Origin: JAAYAY01 sp964563135 | GTDB taxonomy: Bacteria > Planctomycetota > Planctomycetia > Pirellulales > Thermoguttaceae | Direction of reading: 5' to 3' | NCBI GenBank assembly: GCA_964563135.1 | Contig: CAZLWV010000001.1 | Coordinates: forward strand, 1 to 64,000 | Length of the DNA stretch: 64,000 nt | In this document: one piece after another, positions 1-9,197 of the stretch | How positions within the stretch are numbered: position 1 is the first letter of the stretch | Layout of the letters: every line of letters begins with the position of its first letter | Position numbers and translations under genes: made by a program | Notes under the pieces: generated by a model | The model's input: the letters and a program-made list of their open reading frames with translations, nothing else | Database searches by the model: none | What the model was told of the DNA's origin: nothing

Positions 1-2
1 TG

Positions 3-188
3 GCACTTCTGCGGACGGCACTCGGAGAGCTCGGAGAGCGCCTGCTGCTTTGCAGTGCTCCTGCCGGCAAACTGGCGTCCCCACTGTTGGGGAAGATCTG
101 CACGTCCGTTGAATCCGCTGGCTGGGGTGCGGCGCCGACGACAGGACCTCTGGCTGGCGGACTGCCCGGGGGATGGCAGTGGCCATGA
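3..188 (+). CDS. possible C-terminal end of a gene entering from the left
   Basis: An open frame runs from the first bases of the window to a TGA at 186-188 without any start being required. The tail is rich in Leu, Gly and Ala and I recognise no motif in it. Other frames here are also open for some distance because of the high GC content, so this is only the most protein-like of them. It could equally be non-coding. Confidence 0.25.
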   Translation, partial: ALLRTALGELGERLLLCSAPAGKLASPLLGKICTSVESAGWGAAPTTGPLAGGLPGGWQWP

Positions 189-537
189 ACGCGCGGGGGC
201 AGGAAGCCTGACGGGCAAGCGGGCACTTCGGCACCTGCGACCGCTGCCGGCAAGCATGGGGATCGGCTATATTGATAGTGCGTGCGTGGACTGTGCGCAT
301 GACCGCCCAGCGGGGCGCCGAAACGGGCCGGGCTTCCACCTGTCGCCCTGGCGTATTGACTGCGCAGGCGTTGCTGCTGGTCCGGCTGCGGATTGTCAAA
401 CGGTTTGGTGCGTTGCTTTTCGAGCGACCGGATTCCTGCCGGCGGCCCTCCACGAACAATCCGTGCGGGCTCAAGCGGTGGTTTGACGAACGGTCAACTT
501 CTTACGAACACGAAAGCTGGAGCAAGGGATTGCGATC
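189..537. other. intergenic region upstream of the helicase gene
   Basis: About 350 bases in which I see no convincing gene. Long open frames exist but their translations are Arg/Pro/Gly-rich shadows. A purine-rich stretch (GGAGCAAGGG, 520-529) just before 538 is the probable ribosome binding site of the helicase. Confidence 0.5.
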
Positions 538-2796
538 TTGGCAGAGCAGCTCCTCGAAGGTCTGAATGCGGCCCAGCGCGAGGCCGTGGCGCACATGGAC
601 GGCCCGCTGTTGATTCTCGCCGGCCCCGGCAGCGGCAAGACGCGCGTGGTTACCCACAGGATCGCCTGGCTTCTCCAGCACGGTGCAAGTTCGCGGGAGA
701 TTCTGGCGCTGACATTCACCAACAAGGCGGCCGAGGAAATGCGCGGCCGCGTGGAACGGCTGGTGCCGGGCCAGTCGGTCTGGGTCAGCACCTATCACCG
801 GTTTGCGGCCCGGCTCTTGCGGCGGCATGCGGGCCTGATCGGCCTGGAGGAGAACTACACGATCTACGACGCGGAGGCGGCCGGGCGGGTGCTGCGGCGG
901 GCCGTTCAGCGTGCCCGTGTCGACCTGACTCCGTTCTCGCCGGACCAGGTCCGGACGGCCATCAGTTGGGCGAAGAACCAGTTGATCCTTCCGGACGATT
1001 ACGAGCCGCGTCCGGGGCATCCGCTTGGAACGCTCGTGAAGCGGATCTATCCGATCTACCAGCGACTCCTTCTGGAGTCGAACGCGGCCGATTTTGACGA
1101 TCTCCTGCTGCACGTGGCAGTGATCCTGCGGGAGAGCCCGGAGCTGCGTTCGAGCCTCGACGAGCACTATCGCTACGTGCTTGTGGACGAGTATCAGGAC
1201 ACGAACCTGGCGCAGTACGCCATTGCGCGGGCGCTGTCGGTGGATTATCCCAACCTGGCGGTCACGGGCGATCCGGACCAGTCGATCTACGGCTGGCGAG
1301 GCGCGAATCTCAAGAACATCCTGGAGTTCGAAAAGGACTACCCGCAGGTTCGAGTTGTCCGCCTGGAGCAGAACTACCGGAGCACGAAGGCCATCCTGCG
1401 GGCGGCCGATGGGCTGATCGCCCACAATGTGAAGCGGAAGCAGAAGCGGCTGTTCACCGACAACCAGGAGGGGCGCGCCGTGCGGTTGGTGACGTACGCC
1501 GATCACACGGACGAGGCCCGCGATATTGCCGGGCAGGTTTTCGATGCGGTGCAGTCGGGGAAGCGGCGGCCGCGCGACTTTGCGGTGTTCTATCGGGTCA
1601 ACGCGCTCTCGTTGCCGCTGGAACTGGCGTTTCGCGAAGTGGGGATCCCGTATCAGCTCATCCAGGGTGTCGAATTCTACCAGCGTAAGGAGATCCGCGA
1701 CACGCTGGCGTACCTGGAGATCGTTCACAATCCCCGCGACGACGACGCGGTGCTGCGAGTGATCAACACGCCGGCCCGGGGGATCGGCCGTACGACGATC
1801 TCTCGCCTGGCCGATCATGCGGCCGCCCACGGGATCTCGCTGCTGGAGGCGGCCCGCCAGTGCGAGCACGCGCCGTTTCTGAGCAAACGGGCCGCAGTCC
1901 TGGTGACGAAATTCGTAAAGCTTGCCGACGGCCTGACTGCCGCCGCCAACGCGCCGGTCGAGGAGATGATCGGACAGGTGTTGGCCGCCACCGGCTACAA
2001 GAAGCAGTTCGAAGGCAGCGACGACGAAGACGACCTGCAGCGGCTGGCCAACATTGAAGAGCTTCTCACGGCGGCTCGCGAATTTGACGAGCGGAAGGGC
2101 AACGAGGCACGACTTGACGAGTTTCTCGAGGAGACGGCCCTCGTGGGGGACACCGACGACTGGGAAGCGGAGAACGACCGTGTCACGCTGATGACCCTGC
2201 ACGCCTCCAAGGGACTGGAGTTTCCCGTGGTCTTCCTGATTGCTGCCGAGGAGGGACTGCTGCCGCACGAGCGGAGTCGCGACAAGTTCGATCAGCTCGA
2301 AGAGGAACGGCGGCTGCTGTTCGTGGGGATCACCCGAGCGGAAGAGGAGCTCCAGATCAGCCGGGCCGACAAGCGGGACTTCCGCGGCCAGCGCAAGATA
2401 ACGATTCCCAGCCAGTTTCTGATGGAACTGCCTCGGGGCGAGATGGAGATCGTCGATCGCAGCGGATTCGGATCGTGCACAACCGCCCCGGTCGCGGCAC
2501 ATGCAGCGCCGGCCGCCAAGCCAGGCCCAAGACGGGCGCCGATGGGCAACGGGGGCACGGCAGTCCGACTCACCACGGCGGCCGAACTGGCAGGCGAGAC
2601 AGGGTTGCCGCCTGTGGATCCGGATGACTTCGTCCAGGGGATGGTGATCCGGCACCCGCAACTCGGCCTGGGCCGTATCGCCGCGCTCAGCGGAAGCGGT
2701 AGCGCACGGACGGCGACGGTGGACTTCATTGCGCCACCGGCCCGGCACAAGTTCACGCTCGCCGACGGCCAGCTCCACCCGATCCGACAGGCTTGA
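538..2796 (+). CDS. uvrD: UvrD/Rep/PcrA-family ATP-dependent 3'-5' DNA helicase
   Basis: Superfamily 1A helicase of 752 residues, close to the usual 700-780 of UvrD and PcrA, acting in the cytoplasm in repair or replication restart. Visible motifs in order are the Walker A loop GPGSGKT at residues 29-35, the DEYQDTN Walker B box, GDPDQSIYGWRGA (motif III), QNYRS (motif IV), VTLMTLHASKGLEFPVV (motif V) and LLFVGITRAEE (motif VI). The last ~75 residues, after an Ala/Pro linker, resemble the Tudor-like C-terminal domain of PcrA/UvrD (HPQLGLGRI). The start is TTG at 538, behind a GGAG-containing leader, since the Q-motif lies just inside (LLEGLNAAQREAV). UvrD, PcrA and Rep cannot be told apart from sequence alone here. 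The gene stands alone on the plus strand. Confidence 0.95.
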   Translation: MAEQLLEGLNAAQREAVAHMDGPLLILAGPGSGKTRVVTHRIAWLLQHGASSREILALTFTNKAAEEMRGRVERLVPGQSVWVSTYHRFAARLLRRHAGLIGLEENYTIYDAEAAGRVLRRAVQRARVDLTPFSPDQVRTAISWAKNQLILPDDYEPRPGHPLGTLVKRIYPIYQRLLLESNAADFDDLLLHVAVILRESPELRSSLDEHYRYVLVDEYQDTNLAQYAIARALSVDYPNLAVTGDPDQSIYGWRGANLKNILEFEKDYPQVRVVRLEQNYRSTKAILRAADGLIAHNVKRKQKRLFTDNQEGRAVRLVTYADHTDEARDIAGQVFDAVQSGKRRPRDFAVFYRVNALSLPLELAFREVGIPYQLIQGVEFYQRKEIRDTLAYLEIVHNPRDDDAVLRVINTPARGIGRTTISRLADHAAAHGISLLEAARQCEHAPFLSKRAAVLVTKFVKLADGLTAAANAPVEEMIGQVLAATGYKKQFEGSDDEDDLQRLANIEELLTAAREFDERKGNEARLDEFLEETALVGDTDDWEAENDRVTLMTLHASKGLEFPVVFLIAAEEGLLPHERSRDKFDQLEEERRLLFVGITRAEEELQISRADKRDFRGQRKITIPSQFLMELPRGEMEIVDRSGFGSCTTAPVAAHAAPAAKPGPRRAPMGNGGTAVRLTTAAELAGETGLPPVDPDDFVQGMVIRHPQLGLGRIAALSGSGSARTATVDFIAPPARHKFTLADGQLHPIRQA

Positions 2797-3097
2797 CCGG
2801 CCGCCGCTCGAGGGGAACCGTCCCCGCGGCAGCAGCGAGTGGAAGCTGGTCGAGTTGGCATTCCTCCGCCAGCCGGCCGCGGCAATCGGGACCACCGAAG
2901 TGGCAGTGGATCGCTGCGATGAGAGGCCGGGGACTATCGATTGGGAGCTGCGATCCGCCGACAACTCGATCGCTGGGGGGAATTTACAGAGCGTCGGGGA
3001 AACGCTATAGAAGTGGCGTCAGAAGTCCAGTTTCCGATCGCGGCCAGGTAGTTCGAATGAGCTCGCTGGATCGTCGGTCACCCTCAGGAGGATGCAG

Positions 3098-3913
3098 ATG
3101 TCGGAAGAAGAGCGTGTCGGAGGCCAGGAGAACGGTGAGCCGAAGTGGCAGCCGCTCTCGCGAACGGATCGACGCGTGGCAGGGGTGCTGGTGGAGAAGG
3201 CCAAGACCACCCCTTCGGCCTATCCGATGACCGTGAACGCCATCACCAATGCCTGCAACCAGAAGAGCAACCGCTTTCCGACCATGCAGCTTACGAGCGA
3301 GGAGGTGGAGGATTCGCTGGATCGGTTGCGGCGTCTTGGGGCGGTGGGGCAGATCGAAGGCTACGGCCGGGTCGACAAATACCGGCACTATCTCTACGAC
3401 TGGCTCGGCGTCGACAAGGTCGAGTTGTCTGTGATGGCAGAGCTTCTGCTACGAGGCCCGCAGACGGTTGGAGAGCTCCGGGGCCGCGCCGCGAGAATGG
3501 ATCCTATTGCGGATGTTGCGGCCTTGCAGCCGATTCTCGAGAGCCTCAAGTCGAAGGGGCTCGTGATCTCGCTGAGCGCAGAGGGACGCGGACACGTGGT
3601 GAGCCACGCGCTGTTCACGCCGGCCGAAATGGAGAAGGTCAGGGAGGAATTCGGCTCCGGCGGCAGGCAGCCGATCCCGGACCGTCCGGAGCACCATTTC
3701 GACCGTCCGGCGGCGCCGGCGGCACATATTGCCCATGCAGCTCCGCCGGCTCCCGCAGCGCCGCGAGGAGGGGCGATGGTGGATCTGGCAAGCCAACTGG
3801 ACGAGCTGCGTTCGGAGGTGGCCCAATTGCGGGCCGACTTGAGCGAGCTGACAGCCTCTCAACAGGACATGGCAGAAACAGTCCGCCGGCTGCAGGAAGA
3901 CCTGGGCGTGTGA
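3098..3913 (+). CDS. DUF480 (YceH-like) protein
   Basis: Protein of 271 residues. Residues ~18-180 match the DUF480/YceH family, a tandem winged-helix fold: RRVAGVLVEKAKTTPSAYPM, NAITNACNQKSNR, then GRVDKYRH and a second helical module. The cellular role of the family is not established. The C-terminus carries a Pro/Ala-rich linker and a predicted coiled coil (DELRSEVAQLRADLSELTA), which suggests oligomerisation. ATG at 3098 is preferred over 3092 because AGGAGG ends at 3091 and gives normal spacing only to 3098. It appears to be a single gene. Confidence 0.88.
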   Translation: MSEEERVGGQENGEPKWQPLSRTDRRVAGVLVEKAKTTPSAYPMTVNAITNACNQKSNRFPTMQLTSEEVEDSLDRLRRLGAVGQIEGYGRVDKYRHYLYDWLGVDKVELSVMAELLLRGPQTVGELRGRAARMDPIADVAALQPILESLKSKGLVISLSAEGRGHVVSHALFTPAEMEKVREEFGSGGRQPIPDRPEHHFDRPAAPAAHIAHAAPPAPAAPRGGAMVDLASQLDELRSEVAQLRADLSELTASQQDMAETVRRLQEDLGV

Positions 3914-4148
3914 GCGAGCGATTTGGCGATGGCAGGAATGGGGGCAGCAGAAGGCAGTGGCGGTCGACCGGCGAGGCCAAGCATGCGGGGGCTTGCCGGC
4001 AGCGGCTGCGTGCGAGCTGACGGTTACTGTCGGGCCTCGACGAAGGATTCAAGGGGCGGCGCGACTGCGAGAATGGGCCATCTCCTGGGAGCGGCCTCGC
4101 GAAGGGTGACGGCGGAGCCTGGAGGCCTTGGGAGTTGTGGAGGTCCAT

Positions 4149-5099
4149 TCAGACGTCCATCACGCGGACCCCGTGCCGCAAAGCGCCGAGTTTGTCTTCC
4201 CAGGTCGGGATGAACTCCTGAGCTACATACCCCTTGTAGCCCGCTTCCAGAAGGGCTCGCAACACGGCAGGGTAGTTGACCTCCTGGGTGTCGTCCATCT
4301 CGCAGCGTCCCGGCACGCCGGCGGTGTGAACGTGCCCGATGTAGCCAACGTGCTCGCGGATCCGCCGGATGACGTCGCCGTTCATGATCTGGACGTGGTA
4401 GACATCGAACAGAAGCTTCATCCGCGGCGAATCGACCCGCTTGATCAGGTCGATGCAGTGGTCGACATCGTTGCCGTAGTAGCCGGGGTGCCCTTTCATC
4501 GGGTGGGAATCGTCGCGAGAGTTGAGATGCTCCAGGCAGAGGTTTACGCCCTTCTCCTCGGCCAGGGGGATCACCTCTTTCCAGACGTCGACGCAGTTCT
4601 TGTCGGCCTGTTCGTCGGTAACGCCCGCCTTCCGCATTCCCGTAAACGTGATGACGCTGGGGGAGCCGACCTCCGCGGCCAAACCGATCGCCTTGCGCAG
4701 GCAGTCGACACAGAACTGGCGATTCTCTGGGTCCAGCGGGCCCTTCTTGAAGCCGTGCCCGCCGCTGACCAGGGCGATGGCCATACCCTTCTGGCGGATG
4801 AGCGGGTAGTACTTCTCGTCGATCCCCTCCATCGCGTGCATCCCCAGTCGCCGGCAGGCTTCAATCAATTCCTCCGGCGGGACGGGGGCAAAGCACCATG
4901 ACATGACCGATTGTTTCACCCGGCCGTACTGGATTCGATAGTCTTCCGGAGGAATGATCGACGGGGTTTCGGCAGCCGGCGAAGAAGCCGGCCGAGCGGC
5001 CAGCGCAGCCCCAAGGCCAGCAGTTGCGGCAGTGCGTACGAATCGGCGGCGAGAGACAACGGGCGTCTCGGAAAGCTTCGTCACGGGAGTGTCTCCCAT
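4149..5099 (-). CDS. Tat-exported sugar phosphate isomerase/epimerase-like (hydroxypyruvate isomerase-type) TIM barrel protein
   Basis: Xylose-isomerase-like TIM barrel (AP endonuclease 2 superfamily) preceded by a Tat signal: SRRRFVRTAATAGLGAALAA close to the N-terminus. Family-type elements are GHVHTAGVPGR (metal-binding His region), EHLNSRDDSHPMKGHPGYYG and a C-terminal GYKGYVAQEFIP, all as in hydroxypyruvate isomerase-like proteins. The substrate cannot be inferred. I chose ATG at 5099 as it places the twin-Arg motif about 17 residues in; an in-frame start at 5177 would give a longer n-region and fits the promoter seen at 5207-5235 better. It is followed on the same strand, upstream, by a Gfo/Idh/MocA protein with the same export type, a pairing frequent in planctomycetes. 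Confidence 0.85.
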   Translation of the reverse strand: MGDTPVTKLSETPVVSRRRFVRTAATAGLGAALAARPASSPAAETPSIIPPEDYRIQYGRVKQSVMSWCFAPVPPEELIEACRRLGMHAMEGIDEKYYPLIRQKGMAIALVSGGHGFKKGPLDPENRQFCVDCLRKAIGLAAEVGSPSVITFTGMRKAGVTDEQADKNCVDVWKEVIPLAEEKGVNLCLEHLNSRDDSHPMKGHPGYYGNDVDHCIDLIKRVDSPRMKLLFDVYHVQIMNGDVIRRIREHVGYIGHVHTAGVPGRCEMDDTQEVNYPAVLRALLEAGYKGYVAQEFIPTWEDKLGALRHGVRVMDV

Positions 5100-5544
5100 T
5101 CGGGTGGTGGTCGGTCCAGGGAGGCTGCGGAGGGGGACACGGGGCCCGCGTCTGGCGCCTTTCTCCGTGGGGTACATGCGATCTGCATTCTGCTCCGGTG
5201 CCGTAAATGGTATTTCATGGTACCAGTTGCGTCAACGATTGCCGTCAGAACCGTCCTTGAGGTGAGCTGCCTGAAGACCTCGCCGCAGGCGTCACCTCGG
5301 GGGAGATCGGGAGCACGGCTCGCAGAGGACATGCTGGGTCAATTCCTCGAGGAACCGCTGGCGGCGCTTCTGGGAGAGCGTCACGACGGCAAGATCGGCG
5401 AGAGGCTCACCATGGGGGGTGGACAGTCCGGCGGGCCTGGCGGAGTCAGTTGGCAGGTTGGCACGCTGCTGAAAGGCGAACGCCCGGTGGGCGCGGCGCT
5501 GGGTCTCCATCGTCCGATGGCGGTCCTCGCGCAGGATTCTGTCT
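5100..5544. other. intergenic region between two Tat-exported genes
   Basis: Apart from the promoter at 5207-5235, I see no gene. Small minus-strand frames at 5292-5590 have no recognisable motif and no good ribosome binding site. Confidence 0.4.
5207..5235 (-). promoter_or_regulatory. predicted sigma-70-like promoter of the isomerase-like gene
   Basis: Read on the minus strand: TTGACG (5235-5230), a 17-base spacer, then TACCAT (5212-5207). The -35 matches 5 of 6 consensus bases and the -10 matches 4 of 6. Transcription would start near 5200, upstream of both candidate starts of the isomerase-like gene. Confidence 0.45.
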
Positions 5545-6774
5545 CTACCCCAGCATCGTCAACGGATTCTTGCGATTGGCCAGCGGCCACTCCACGGGTT
5601 TACCCAGGCGGTGCGATTCGAACACGGCCACGATCATCTCCGTGGCGGTTCGGGCGGCCTCGATGCCCGTCAGCGGCTCGCGATCCTCTTCGATGGACGC
5701 GATCAGGTCGCGGACGGCCAGGACGTTTCCGCCGTGGAGGCCCGTATTGGGGAGGGGTTCCGGCCGGCCAACGCCGGCACTTGTCACCGGCAGCCAAGCC
5801 GCCCCGGAGCGGCCGGGAGACCAGGAGGAATCGCTCAGATAGTAGATGTCGGGAATATGTCCCGTGTTGAACATCTGCAGGATACCTTTGGAGCCGTAGA
5901 TCTGCAGCCCGAAGCGGGTAGGGCTGCCGCCGCCGTTGCGGGTCGAGTCGAAGTATGCGGTCAACCCGCTTTCGAGGCGATACATGGCGTGGACCGAGTC
6001 GCCCGCCAGCGGCCCGATGCCTTCGGGTCCTGCATGGACATCGGCCGCAGTCACCGGGTGCCCATCCTGGTTAACGGAGCCGAAGCACCAGCGCGGCGCA
6101 CCGGCGAAGTGGTGGATAAGGTTGAGCATGTGAGTTCCCAGGACCCACAGATCCTCGCCACCGCCGCGGCTGTCTTCTTTCCCGCGGGCTCGGATTTCCA
6201 GCAGATCGCCCAGAGCGCCATCGGCGATGAGTTTCTCGACCACGGGCAGTTTCTGGCTGTAGCGGGTCTGGAATGCGATTGCCAGTTTTGTGCCACTCTT
6301 CCGGCATGCCGCGACCATTTCATCCGCTTCTGCCAGATCGCGACACATGGGTTTTTCCATGTAGATGCCCCGTGCTCCGGCTTCGGCGGCCGCCACAACC
6401 ATATCGCGGTGCTGGTCGAGCCAGCGAGGGGCGATGGCCACCAGATCGGGCTTGATCTCCGCCAGCATGTTCCGATAGCCAGGAAACCCCTTCACTTCAC
6501 CCAAACGGGAGACGGCAGCGGCCAGTCCCTGCGGATCGGCGTCGGCCACCGCCACGACGCGAGTTTCCGGAATCTCCGCCCAGACTTGATCCAGCCCGTG
6601 CCCGTAGTTGCCGCGTCCCGTATGGCCGATCACCGCCACGCGGTATCGTGCGGACGGCTCGCTTGCTCGCAGAAGGGAGCCGGCGGTCAGGAGGGACGCT
6701 GCCCCCCCTGCAACGAACTGGCGGCGGTGGATGGTCGATTTTTGCGTCAATCCCGGGACCGCATATCTCGGCAT
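5545..6774 (-). CDS. Tat-exported Gfo/Idh/MocA family oxidoreductase
   Basis: NAD(P)-dependent dehydrogenase-like protein of 409 residues. The N-terminus carries a Tat signal (HRRQFVAGGAASLLTAGSLL), then a Rossmann fold begins (YRVAVIGHTGRGNYGHGLDQ; the loop VAVADADP ends the second strand). The family motif EKPM is present (IYMEKPMCRDLAEADEM), followed by the C-terminal alpha/beta domain. The start at 6774 is supported by AGGAGGAGG about 6 bases upstream. Members of this planctomycete group are exported and usually of unknown sugar or glycoside substrate. The neighbouring isomerase-like gene on the same strand suggests a joint role in carbohydrate conversion; that is inference. Confidence 0.92.
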   Translation of the reverse strand: MPRYAVPGLTQKSTIHRRQFVAGGAASLLTAGSLLRASEPSARYRVAVIGHTGRGNYGHGLDQVWAEIPETRVVAVADADPQGLAAAVSRLGEVKGFPGYRNMLAEIKPDLVAIAPRWLDQHRDMVVAAAEAGARGIYMEKPMCRDLAEADEMVAACRKSGTKLAIAFQTRYSQKLPVVEKLIADGALGDLLEIRARGKEDSRGGGEDLWVLGTHMLNLIHHFAGAPRWCFGSVNQDGHPVTAADVHAGPEGIGPLAGDSVHAMYRLESGLTAYFDSTRNGGGSPTRFGLQIYGSKGILQMFNTGHIPDIYYLSDSSWSPGRSGAAWLPVTSAGVGRPEPLPNTGLHGGNVLAVRDLIASIEEDREPLTGIEAARTATEMIVAVFESHRLGKPVEWPLANRKNPLTMLG

Positions 6775-6976
6775 GTCTTCCTCCTCCTGGGCGTCAACCG
6801 TGAGTCCGAGGCCGGCTGTCAGGATAGGGGCCCGCAAACGCGGCTGCAACCCGAAGGAGCCCGGGAAGAGCGACCGAGAGGCAAAAGTACCCCCTCATCC
6901 GGGTTGGGTTTTGCGGGCTATACTTCAGGTGAGGGCGAGTTTCGATCCAATGTCTCCGGATCAAGCGAGTAGCACC

Positions 6977-7168
6977 ATGATTGCCACGTTGTTGCGTTAC
7001 CGGTGCCCATTCTGTTCTGAATCGATTGTCCACGTCGCCGGCATGGGTCCGACCCCGTGTCCGCGATGCCTGCGCATGGTGAGCCTGGAGGAAGCCATGC
7101 GCCATCCGCATGTGCCCGCGTGGATCTGGGGCGTTGTGATTGCCCTGGCCGCGTGCCTGGCTCTCTGA
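6977..7168 (+). CDS. small zinc-ribbon protein with C-terminal membrane helix
   Basis: A 63-residue protein starting at ATG 6977. It has two CxxC pairs, CPFC (Cys10, Cys13) and CPRC (Cys28, Cys31), typical of a rubredoxin-like zinc ribbon, and ends in one hydrophobic helix (AWIWGVVIALAACLAL), so it is probably tail-anchored with the ribbon in the cytoplasm. Short zinc-ribbon-TM proteins are common in planctomycetes and have no assigned function. A possible -10 (TATACT, 6919-6924) lies upstream. The frame is also open upstream to 6608, but that part overlaps the divergent oxidoreductase and is not protein-like. Confidence 0.6.
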   Translation: MIATLLRYRCPFCSESIVHVAGMGPTPCPRCLRMVSLEEAMRHPHVPAWIWGVVIALAACLAL

Positions 7169-7273
7169 GTAGACTGACACGATTCCAGGAAATTCAGACT
7201 CTGCCGCCACCCTTCAGGATGCGTCCTGAAGGAGATGGCCCATTTGGGGAATCACGCAAGCCCACTTAGTTGG

Positions 7274-7322
7274 GCAGCGTCGCTTTGGTGCAGTCTGAGA
7301 ACCTGAACCCACTGGAGTGCAG
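7274..7322 (+). repeat. dispersed 49-bp conserved block, copy 1
   Basis: This block recurs in inverse orientation at 38375-38423 with only about five differences. The core of about 39 bases has one mismatch. A hairpin lies immediately 3' in both places although the hairpin sequences are unrelated. Confidence 0.8.
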
Positions 7323-7326
7323 CCGC

Positions 7327-7388
7327 TTGACGCCCAGCCGAAGGCGCCGACCGCACTACGGAAGCCGGCGCCTTCGGCTGGGCGTCAA
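7327..7388. repeat. perfect 22-bp inverted repeat (hairpin) next to the conserved block
   Basis: The left arm 7327-7348 is an exact reverse complement of the right arm 7367-7388; the loop is 18 bases. There is no T-run, so a simple rho-independent terminator is unlikely. It lies between the zinc-ribbon gene and the diguanylate cyclase gene. Confidence 0.85.
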
Positions 7389-7478
7389 ACGAAGAGCCCT
7401 CAGGAAGTTGTGACTGCCAGCGACTGCTGAAAGTGGCGCTGCCCGCCTGGTGGCCGGCCTCCGAGGGCAGACCTGGAG

Positions 7479-8405
7479 ATGTGGACTCGACCGATGGATG
7501 CAGAAGAACCCCGACAAACGCCATCTACCCTTTGGCAGCGGACAGCCAGCCAGGACGATGGAATAGCCGCGGGGGACGAGATGCCCGCCTGGCAAACGAT
7601 CCGCGCGGCCTTTGGCAGTCTGCCAGACGCGGTATGTTTCGTGGCTGCGGCCGACGGACATATTGTGTATGCCAATCCGGCCGCCGAGCGTCTTCTGGGC
7701 TACCGCGGCCATGAGTGGGCGACGGTAACTCTGTTCGACCTTGTTCAGGAGGGGAAAGAAGCCCAGGTTCGTCAAGAGCCGCTCTTCACCCTCGCCCACC
7801 TTCGGCACCGCGAGGGGAACATCACCGCCGTGGAATGGACTCTGCTGGGGTCTTCGTGTGACACGACGGCGATCGCCATATTTCGGCCGCCGGCAGCCAC
7901 CGATCCGGCCGCAGAAAGCGAGCGAGACCCCCTGACCGGCCTTCCCAACCGCCGGGTCTTCCAGCGCCGGCTGATGGACCTGCTGAGCCGGAATCAGACG
8001 AACTTCACCGTCTTCTTTCTCGACCTGGACGATTTCAAGCAGGTCAATGACAAGCTTGGCCACACCGCGGGCGATCGGGCGCTGCAGCATGTGGCCGAGC
8101 GGCTGGTCCGCGCTCTGCGGCCAGCCGACACGGTGGCACGCTATGGAGGCGATGAGTTCATCATCCTGTTGGAAGGGATGCAGGGCGAGGCGGCGGTAAC
8201 CAAGACCGCAAGCCGGCTTCTGCACGCGGTTGCCACTCCGATCGTCATCGAGGCCTGTCCGTTCCACGTCGGCGCGAGCATCGGCATCGTGCTGGGCGAC
8301 CGCCGCTTCATGGACGTGGAGGAGATCATTCATGCGGCGGATGGAGCCATGTACCGTGCCAAGCGACTTGGCCCTGGAGGGTACAGCATCTTCGAGCACG
8401 ATTGA
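7479..8405 (+). CDS. PAS-GGDEF diguanylate cyclase
   Basis: Soluble protein of up to 308 residues. An N-terminal PAS domain (about residues 40-130: LPDAVCFVAAADGHIVYANPAAERLLGY) is followed by a complete GGDEF domain (about 145-305). The domain has DPLTGLPNRR, DLDDFKQVND (metal and base binding) and the active-site YGGDEF. An RxxD inhibitory site (RPAD) lies five residues before GGDEF, so product inhibition by c-di-GMP is expected. It makes c-di-GMP from two GTP under control of an unknown PAS ligand. GGAG touches the first ATG (7479), so ATG 7494 may be used instead. There is no transmembrane segment. Confidence 0.93.
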   Translation: MWTRPMDAEEPRQTPSTLWQRTASQDDGIAAGDEMPAWQTIRAAFGSLPDAVCFVAAADGHIVYANPAAERLLGYRGHEWATVTLFDLVQEGKEAQVRQEPLFTLAHLRHREGNITAVEWTLLGSSCDTTAIAIFRPPAATDPAAESERDPLTGLPNRRVFQRRLMDLLSRNQTNFTVFFLDLDDFKQVNDKLGHTAGDRALQHVAERLVRALRPADTVARYGGDEFIILLEGMQGEAAVTKTASRLLHAVATPIVIEACPFHVGASIGIVLGDRRFMDVEEIIHAADGAMYRAKRLGPGGYSIFEHD

Positions 8406-8534
8406 CCGTTTTGCCAGGCTCGGTACGGCAGTGGGGCCCGTCCGGTTGGAGGGCAGCCCCTCATCGGCACCGGATCCGGAAAGTCAGAGCGGTCGCCGTT
8501 GATGGGGTTGTCGTGATTGGACGACGAACCGGGC

Positions 8535-9197
8535 TCACCCCCGCGACAGCAATTCCATCACCTCGAGGGCCAGTTGCATCAACTGCCCCGCCTCTGCCGG
8601 CTTGCGTGTCTTGCCGTAGTGAAGAACCAGGAGATTCCCCCGCGTTTCGAAATAGAGGCGCTCACGGAGCCGGTTGGCGAACCAGGCCCGAACCGGCTCG
8701 TCGAACCATTCGCGGGCCGCTGCTTCCGTGTCGGCCTGAAGCACGTAGGCGTTGGAAAACGCCGGGTCGTCGGCGAAGTCAATGTCCTGCCCGCCCAGCA
8801 GCGAGCCGAGCTTGTCGAAAAAGGCAACCTGCGGGCGGAGGTAGCAGTGGGGCGTGCGAAGCCCGGCGCTTTCCAGAATGCATACGGTGAGAAGATGCGT
8901 CGTGCGGTGCTTGCCGTGGCCGGTGGTGAACCGGTAGTCGCCGATGGTAATCCGCGTATCTCCCGCGTCTCCCTGAATGGCATTGTAGAACCTGCGGCTG
9001 TGGCCGCGGTCAAACACTTTGAGCGTGCCGCAGGTGCCGAGCACGTCGCTATGATCGCCCACGAAGGGAAGCCCCATCTCGCTTGCCGCTCGTTGCCAGT
9101 CCTCCGTTCGTTTCTTCTGCGACCACATGGCGATCGCGACGACTGCCACGACCAGCATGCCCAGTCCGCCGAACACGATCAAACCGACACCGTCCAT
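8535..9197 (-). CDS. membrane-anchored protein of unknown function
   Basis: Protein of 220 residues starting at ATG 9197, with GGGAG about 7 bases upstream. One N-terminal transmembrane helix (VGLIVFGGLGMLVVAVVAIA) is followed by a soluble domain of about 190 residues, beginning KKRTEDWQRAASEMGL. That pattern (helix, then 'R...A...GL.F...') is shared by many bacterial DUFs of unknown function. The late part contains FETRGNLLVLHYGKTRKPAE. I do not recognise a catalytic motif. It is convergent with the diguanylate cyclase gene. Confidence 0.7.
   Translation of the reverse strand: MDGVGLIVFGGLGMLVVAVVAIAMWSQKKRTEDWQRAASEMGLPFVGDHSDVLGTCGTLKVFDRGHSRRFYNAIQGDAGDTRITIGDYRFTTGHGKHRTTHLLTVCILESAGLRTPHCYLRPQVAFFDKLGSLLGGQDIDFADDPAFSNAYVLQADTEAAAREWFDEPVRAWFANRLRERLYFETRGNLLVLHYGKTRKPAEAGQLMQLALEVMELLSRG

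Noticed and set aside
502..2964. 820-codon minus-strand open frame opposite the helicase
   Set aside because: The opposite strand encodes a helicase with every motif; the antisense frame is His/Arg/Leu-rich, typical of GC-rich shadow frames.
7327..7388. hairpin as a rho-independent terminator of the zinc-ribbon gene
   Set aside because: No T-run follows on either strand, the loop is 18 bases, and it is about 160 bases from the stop codon.
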